A stretch of 64,000 nucleotides of DNA, from positions 1,240,001 through 1,304,000 of the forward strand of contig CP017315.1 of the NCBI GenBank assembly GCA_002005325.1, in the 5' to 3' direction. Source of the stretch: Candidatus Tokpelaia hoelldoblerii (lineage in GTDB: Bacteria; Pseudomonadota; Alphaproteobacteria; Rhizobiales; Rhizobiaceae). Positions 59,901 through 64,000 of the stretch are shown piece after piece. Numbering within the stretch: the first letter of the stretch is position 1; the number at the start of each line of letters is the position of its first letter. The notes beneath the pieces are model-generated. The model searched no databases, had not been told where the DNA came from, and saw nothing but the letters and a program-made list of their open reading frames with translations. Position numbers and translations under genes: made by a program.

Positions 59901-62900
59901 ATTTTCATCATAGATCGTGACTTGGCCGCCTATGATACCATTGCTGCCCTCGAGAATCGGGGTTGTATCATTGGTGATCGTGCCTTTGTGCTCGATAACC
60001 TCACGGGCATCGCCCACAAGCTCTTCGCCATTGGCGCCAACATTATCCCACGCCCTGATATCATCAGCACCCGGCCTGTCCGGCATATCCGTGTTGATTT
60101 CAACAGCCTGCTCATAGGGTGTCCTGAAATTGCCGGCCTTGTCAACCACGCGCGTTTCAAGCACATGCCTGCCATCGGCCAGTTCATGCGCCTGATTATC
60201 AAAAATCCAGGCGCCGTTCTCACCCATGGTGACATTCTGCCAGGCGCCGCCATCAATGCGGATCTGCACCATGTCGCCGGGCTGCAGGGTGCCCTCGACC
60301 TGACCATTGATAATCAGCGTCCTGTCATTGGTGACAAAGTCGCCCGCCACACCATTATCATCCGTAATGCTGGTGATTTTTGATGCCGCATCCGGCGCTG
60401 TAATATCCACCGTAAAGGACGGAATGTCTGTTGCAATGCTGGTATTACCGGCTTTGTCAGTCGCGCTGACCGTCAGCTTATGCTTGCCTTCATCCAGCCC
60501 TTTTTCCGGTGTCCAGCGCCAGAGGCCGGTCCCGTCTGCAATAACACGGCCGATCTCTGTGCCATTATCATAAATAACAACCACCGCGCCGTCTTCAGTC
60601 CGGCCGGAAAGGACAGGCTTGTCCGTTCTGGTTTCCACGCCTTCAGTGATCGTGATATCCTCGCCGTCAACGGTTTCCACAGTGACGGTAACAGCAGGAG
60701 CATCCGGCGCTGTCGTATCCAGCTCAACCTTCCAGTAAAGTGCCGAACTGATATTGCCCGCCTTGTCGGTAACACTAATGGCTACATCCCACGAACCATC
60801 GCTGATGCTGCCCGGAATATCGGTATCGACAGTCCACGCGCCATCTTCCCCGACAGTGCCGCGGCCAATCTCCACCCTGCCAATCCTGATGATGACAGTA
60901 CCGCCCGCCTCGCTCCTGTCGGATATCCCGTGGAAGGTCAGCGTACGGTCATTGGTCAGATGGATATCCTTGACATCGACCTCGGCATCTTCATGCAGAA
61001 TATCACTGGCGACATCATCAATCACAGAGACCAGTTCCGGTGTATCCGGCGCCCTGGTGTCATAATGCACTTCAAATGCGCTTTCTGACTGCTCGCCGAC
61101 ATTTCCGGCCCTGTCTTCTGCCCGGGCATAAAGTTTATAATCACCATCAGCCGACAGGTGGACCTGCATTGTCCATTTGCCATCATCCCTCACACGAACC
61201 GGATCTCCCAGCGACCTGCCATTCTCATCATAGAGGGTAACCCTGCTGCCCGCCTCAGCCGTACCGGACACAGTAAAGTCACGATTGGTATGGATTGCAC
61301 CATCCGTCGAGGCCCCATCAATCTGCGGTGCATCCGGAGCAACCGTATCAATCTCAAGGATCCAGCGGGACTGTATCTGAACACCTCTTGTATTACCGGC
61401 CCGGTCAATCGTGATCGTTTCAATCCTGTACAAGCCGTCTTTCAAAGCATTGGAAGGTCTGGCCATCCAGGCATCTTCCCAGCTGTTATCTGCTCCCGTG
61501 GATTCGGCTTCGATCCATGCACCGCTTGCGCCAACAGGATTGCCACCCTTGTCCACTTCAACAAGGCGCACATAAAGTGTTTCACCTCTGTCAGCATTAA
61601 TATTAGCGTTCAGCAGAATTGCCGGATTGTTTTTACTGGTGACAAGGTCATTGGTATCCCAGCCGGTATCGTTGCCTGCACCCAGCTTGCTGAAGCTGGC
61701 AGTGTTCGGCACCACCGTATCCACCTCAAGGATCCAGCTCTGGCCCACCTCGCTTTTGTTACCGGCCAGATCCCGTCCGCCAACAGCAATTATATACCGG
61801 CCATCATTCAGGTAACTGGTAGGTATCTTGAAGCTCCACTGGCCATTTTCATCAACTTCAATACGAAGAAAAGCAAGACTGCCATCAATATAAATGTCAA
61901 CAAACGTGCCAGGCTCGGCTGTTCCGCCAAAAGTGGGGCTGCTATCATTCGTGTAATTGATGCCATCCGGCTTACCGGTGTCGAGGATATTGCCGGTCGG
62001 ATTATCAAATCCGCCATAATCAATCCCCCTGGTATTGCCAACATCATCCCACACCGTATCCAGGGCAGGGACTGGCGGCGGTGTTATATCAAATTCCAGA
62101 TCATGCTGCTGACGCGGCACACTGTTGCCGGCCTTGTCACGCACTTCGGTGATAACTTCATAGTGTCCTTCCTTCCACGGAATCCCGCTGGGCATTACTG
62201 CCCGGGCAATCGTGCTGCCGGAAACAGCACCAGCAACGAATTCATAATCCTTTCCGCCAATGATGACATGCACAAAAATGACTTCCTCTGCTTCCACCGG
62301 CCGCGAAAGTTCAAACACCAGCATCGGCCGCTCATCATTGGTAACAAACACACCCTCCCTGACCAAGCCCCACTCTTTGTCAAGCACCCCGACAAAGGTA
62401 GCTGTCGCGTCCGGCGCACTGGTATCCAGAAGGAAATTATGCGCTTCTGTCGCCGCGCTTTCACTGCCGCCCCTTGTTCTGGCAACAGCAGTGATGCTGT
62501 GTTCGCCATCTTCCAGCGTACCTTCCGTCAGCGTTACCGACCATCTGCCATTAACCACAATGGCCTCGGCAATCTGCGTCCTGATACCATCAACCGTATC
62601 ATAGATGACAATCGTTACGCCTTCATTGCTGCTTGTCCCGGAAATTGTCAGGGTCGGGTCATTGGTCAGCCCATCCAGATCCTCGTTGACTTCACCCGTA
62701 TAGTGATCTTCATCATCAAAAATGCCGATAATGACCGGAGTCAGCGGCACCGTTCCGTCAACCTCCAGCTGGACAGTAGCGTCTTTCCCGTTTGACGGAC
62801 CGCCTGCTGCATTTTCCAGACGCGCGTGGAGCGTCCAGTCGCCGTCAATCAAGGCATCTGATTCCTTGAACTGATAGCGCCATTCGCCATTTCCTGAAAC

Positions 62901-64000
62901 CTTGATCCAGGCTTCACCACCCTGATTGCGCGGACCCTTCCAGCTCAGATGAACCCAGGCCTCCTCTAACCACCTCGGGAGGTCGTCAACCTTGCCATAG
63001 ATTTCCGGTGTACGGTCATCTGTCAGGCTCCTGCCATCTTCAAAGTCGATATCCCCCTGTATCTCGCCGACATTATCCCGGTAACCGGTAATGCTCACAT
63101 CACCTGACTCCAGATTTTGCGTATCAATTGTGAAGCCGCTTTTTGACTCGCCGGACTTGTTGCCCGCCTTGTCCTGCACCCACGACACGACAGTATAGTT
63201 GCCATCGCCCAGCACACCTGTCGGAAGTTTGACATGACCTTCATGCTTGGTATAGTCCCATCCCGTAATGTTGCCCGTCAGGTCAATCGGCTTCTTCAGG
63301 TTACCGCCGGAAATAACGACCCTGACAATATCACCGGGCTTGTAATCCTCATAAATGATTGTCCCGTCGTCCTGCTTGACAGCCTTGGCTGTAATCTTGA
63401 TATCAAGGATCAGATCCGCATCAGACGTGTGAAAATCATGATCATCGAAGCCTGTATCTTCATTGATCGCATCAAGCCTTGTTTCAAACTCCGGCGGCGT
63501 GGTATCAAGCGTGAAGTGGAAATCAACACTGCCATCAGGCCTTGTACCGCTAATTCCTTTCCCCTTGATATTGACCTTGTAGTTGCCATCGCCTGACAAA
63601 GGCGGGTTTGGCCGCCATTCCCAGTGGCCATCTGCTGAAACCCTTACAGTATCCGGAGGGCGCGGCCGGCCATCCGGCCCGGTGACGATGATGGTGACCT
63701 CACCATTCGCTTCTGCAGCGCCCGAAATGATCAGCCGGGTATCATCCGTCACATCACCATCAGCAATCGCCCCCGTGATCTCACCGGCACTATCCCAGCC
63801 CTTGATGATAATATCAACACCGAAACCGGCTCTGACATCTGGAGACAGATTGCCCGCCAGATCTGTCAGTACGGCTTCCAGCCTGTGACTGCCGGTCTGC
63901 AGATTGATACCATGTCCTATAAACTCGAATTCCCATACGACTTCACCGTTGGCCCCTGTTTCACCGGTCAGCGTGGCCTTGCCATAAACCTTGCCGTTAC
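53979..64000 (-). CDS. Giant type I secreted adhesin, 5' end outside window
   Basis: The frame is open from 53979 to the window edge, giving more than 3,300 residues; the N-terminus lies beyond 64000. The visible N-terminal 2,500 residues are about 20 tandem bacterial Ig-like domains of about 100 residues, with linking phrases such as DTTAPDAPAVTVTV, ITDDTGTDSHDFITND and GTAEAGSRVTLYDENG. Then comes an FG-GAP/VCBS beta-propeller with calcium-type loops (DYDRNGRMD, DLDNNGTVD, DFDGDGYMD, DWDHDGRMD) at about 55080-56290. RTX nonapeptides (GGNGNDVFIGNSRDN, GRGGDDIFHLG) and a C-terminal type I secretion signal (RIDLSDLLKG, VDLQTLLSNHQ) follow. It resembles BapA/SiiE/LapA adhesins. Probably exported through the TolC-family protein of this locus. 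Confidence 0.93.
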   Translation of the reverse strand, partial: NGKVYGKATLTGETGANGEVVWEFEFIGHGINLQTGSHRLEAVLTDLAGNLSPDVRAGFGVDIIIKGWDSAGEITGAIADGDVTDDTRLIISGAAEANGEVTIIVTGPDGRPRPPDTVRVSADGHWEWRPNPPLSGDGNYKVNIKGKGISGTRPDGSVDFHFTLDTTPPEFETRLDAINEDTGFDDHDFHTSDADLILDIKITAKAVKQDDGTIIYEDYKPGDIVRVVISGGNLKKPIDLTGNITGWDYTKHEGHVKLPTGVLGDGNYTVVSWVQDKAGNKSGESKSGFTIDTQNLESGDVSITGYRDNVGEIQGDIDFEDGRSLTDDRTPEIYGKVDDLPRWLEEAWVHLSWKGPRNQGGEAWIKVSGNGEWRYQFKESDALIDGDWTLHARLENAAGGPSNGKDATVQLEVDGTVPLTPVIIGIFDDEDHYTGEVNEDLDGLTNDPTLTISGTSSNEGVTIVIYDTVDGIRTQIAEAIVVNGRWSVTLTEGTLEDGEHSITAVARTRGGSESAATEAHNFLLDTSAPDATATFVGVLDKEWGLVREGVFVTNDERPMLVFELSRPVEAEEVIFVHVIIGGKDYEFVAGAVSGSTIARAVMPSGIPWKEGHYEVITEVRDKAGNSVPRQQHDLEFDITPPPVPALDTVWDDVGNTRGIDYGGFDNPTGNILDTGKPDGINYTNDSSPTFGGTAEPGTFVDIYIDGSLAFLRIEVDENGQWSFKIPTSYLNDGRYIIAVGGRDLAGNKSEVGQSWILEVDTVVPNTASFSKLGAGNDTGWDTNDLVTSKNNPAILLNANINADRGETLYVRLVEVDKGGNPVGASGAWIEAESTGADNSWEDAWMARPSNALKDGLYRIETITIDRAGNTRGVQIQSRWILEIDTVAPDAPQIDGASTDGAIHTNRDFTVSGTAEAGSRVTLYDENGRSLGDPVRVRDDGKWTMQVHLSADGDYKLYARAEDRAGNVGEQSESAFEVHYDTRAPDTPELVSVIDDVASDILHEDAEVDVKDIHLTNDRTLTFHGISDRSEAGGTVIIRIGRVEIGRGTVGEDGAWTVDTDIPGSISDGSWDVAISVTDKAGNISSALYWKVELDTTAPDAPAVTVTVETVDGEDITITEGVETRTDKPVLSGRTEDGAVVVIYDNGTEIGRVIADGTGLWRWTPEKGLDEGKHKLTVSATDKAGNTSIATDIPSFTVDITAPDAASKITSITDDNGVAGDFVTNDRTLIINGQVEGTLQPGDMVQIRIDGGAWQNVTMGENGAWIFDNQAHELADGRHVLETRVVDKAGNFRTPYEQAVEINTDMPDRPGADDIRAWDNVGANGEELVGDAREVIEHKGTITNDTTPILEGSNGIIGGQVTIYDENGKLLATVDVKADGTWSWGTEEDWAKAGFPEGLADGGHKLVIRNVGRGGVESAGGVEFDFVVDTANPGKPASAPQAWDDHGSITGDIMTDLDGLTDDATPTVKGNAGTGKAGWTITIYDGDNVIGTTRVEADGTWAWTPQDAPGSRFGDGKHEISFTETNKAGVTGERSDSIVFEVDTGAPQALLVQVIDDEGLKTGIVPVLPGKTVETDDTTPTFQGRLSNRDGHGGETVTITIKDENGKVVAEGTVAVRADGTWEWTPQELAEGNYEVNVRATDKAGNTEAAGDTARLSISSASSTDNWAILEKITDDTGRYDNDFITREHQLVYYVKPHEELKQGETIWLRILDKDGNPLDLPGAKAAGWVQVTETKGGHYNIRFDGYELADGAYTVQTAIADMLGRLPKEPREQKLIVDSAAPDAPDADDIKAWDNVDENGNELVGDDREKIDHEGTVTNDDTPIFEGVNGDPEGQVAIYVDGRGPVFVNVNADGSWGWGTEQDWRNSGLPGLVNGKLTDGRHVVVVRNVDGAGNISDTGVEYDFVVDTKAPDAVSTITGITDDTGTDSHDFITNDADGLIIHGELNQKLAAGETVQINLDDGKGWRTVTLNEDGLTWSFGEDENGDPVLVGEGVWNVRTRVVDQAGNLGRETAQTIIVDTTGPGKGEGENENGHLTHQVTITHITDDSDPDNVVDRPKGEGAIDTGDHTPTLHGTLIWQDMTSGDWIAIYATRKDGERVLLGKAVISEDGASWSFTPPEDMDFGDYHLEVVLMDVAGNEGVSDSIDITIATNPVNVAVIDSISDDTGTDSHDFLTSDNTLIIHAKVKDMAGNDLGADGLDERHGDFVEIRISGRNGTDSGWQKAVWNAENKTWDLDYTRVTLQDGDYTLESRISNKYGTHSDADRQALEVDTVAPTLDSIEITGYVDAIDLPNGKGIADAKTHEAVISSGGITDDRYGTLRGTFSGALAPDAILVLYDKAGVRFGEVEIDNTRRSWLYRFGEGKNPVLDNNSEHDFFVQVEDYAGNIGNASTAFNLHVSVAISVETVTVANNTPWLRGDVDFDPRHGEYVEIVVRDKAGTVRETYRSDQMDDQFHIVDGRWGVQVRKEANLEDGSYEVEAYLKDKSGKLIAQDNTSDELNIERMPEISIGVSDTVAGQTATAVTMDEHGNWMIMSNQYVFIQNATNNSDLGNFTSIQLEVPRYGLGRREYAVSATWMDYDRNGRMDLFANDSWYGNGQQAHINLGNGRFEAGQIGGPRNGGYTHVYWGGIVAFDKTGGGYLSLAYGDALAGDTDTNGGANADSQIAISRRGDGFDGLNATGDAFTGSAWDSFRNDKNYAQQPTGSDPWFDPARGNFGNSQMDRELSTIDLDNNGTVDLLFHGSTYYYNGAAGGSKIGGKNNRPTNSTRGTEDWSTGRYNLVFASNEGGHDWNTKQVVEDVFLNTYISEPQANNISMTWADFDGDGYMDLYMGMGYGIGGHSVWEGRILFNDGHGRITSTKPNAVGEAGDKIAWMGETHASGPSIALDWDHDGRMDIIELPSLGARGGVSTADQRGPITLYRNKGDGFLANGMFETSNLLGGNNTIGSNDDFVTGVAAIDVNWDGARDLMVFTSKGNTRIIMGDAVEDGTSLHFKLLDQGGINALMGNTVQLYDSKGKLVSSQIINPQSGNGTNDSTGIVDFYGLDANEEYDLLLLRNVDGQSVHIGGRAGLGDREDILVNKGWHGFKAGPAYEAHVLTAELGDGVAASPKPVTIVGTGYNDVFLATAGGKVYNGAGGTIDIDGDRQWSDTGGQDIVDFMLAGDRDLTVDLNRSTSQVFTRDGQYHGTLLDIEGLYGGNGNDVFIGNSRDNVFNGRGGDDIFHLGKGGHTVLLYELLDDAEEADSTGGNGHDTAYGFHVGFFEVDRDADRIDLSDLLKGRGVNADNVSEYLKAESDGHGNTVISIDLDGAGGDFSSQALLTLNGVDVDLQTLLSNHQIII

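Noticed and set aside
61158..62795. 545-codon open frame on the plus strand across the adhesin
   Set aside because: It is a shadow of the Ig-repeat gene. Its apparent repeats reflect the repeats of the coding strand.
54000..64000. Regularly spaced similar DNA words (about 300 bp period) that could suggest an array
   Set aside because: They are codons for the tandem Ig-like domains, not CRISPR: the units are long, diverged and coding.

Overview
The window looks like a chromosomal segment of a host-associated alphaproteobacterium of the order Hyphomicrobiales (Rhizobiales), near Bartonellaceae/Brucellaceae. This is inferred from gcrA, the gene orders argD-argF-hslO, ubiK/lgt/midA-like/pgeF/prs/rplY/pth/ychF and ABC transporter-petA-petB-petC-apt, and several small conserved Rhizobiales proteins. 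An insect-gut lineage such as Tokpelaia is possible, but no species call can be made from the sequence alone.

Layout. 0.1-7.1 kb: a periplasmic transglutaminase-like peptidase, the cell-cycle regulator gcrA, an arginine-synthesis/Hsp33 operon, an ankyrin protein and a cytosine-deaminase-like amidohydrolase. 7.2-13.5 kb: one giant AIDA-type autotransporter. 13.8-19.6 kb: guaB, a Stealth-type sugar-phosphate transferase, a polysaccharide deacetylase, hemA and a metallo-hydrolase. 19.8-33.8 kb: a two-component system followed by housekeeping genes, ending at ychF; pth in this stretch is frameshifted at a C13 run. 33.8-39.1 kb: a four-gene chaperone-usher (Csu/SCPU-type) pilus operon. 39.3-44.2 kb: an operon of an ABC exporter, the bc1 complex and apt. 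44.3-48.1 kb: trmL, hemF, an EEP-family hydrolase, msrA, a small membrane protein and tRNA-Ser(GGA). 48.2-64.0 kb: a co-oriented surface locus with a TolC-family protein, a BapA-prefix protein, a tryptophan-halogenase-family flavoprotein and a giant type I secreted adhesin of more than 3,300 residues whose 5' end lies outside the window.

Functional picture. Three separate adhesion systems (autotransporter, Csu-type pilus, type I secreted adhesins), plus capsule-type sugar-phosphate transfer, sit among ordinary metabolic genes. This fits an organism that attaches to a surface or host. hemA and hemF act in haem synthesis and the bc1 complex uses haem.

The most unusual signals are the halogenase-family enzyme inside an adhesin locus (with Arg where halogenases have their catalytic Lys), a histidine kinase missing half of its ATP lid, an adenine phosphoribosyltransferase missing about 27 residues, a cytochrome b with a rewritten Qo-site helix, and the poly-C frameshift in pth. 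All start choices, operon statements and functions were read by eye; no database search was run.
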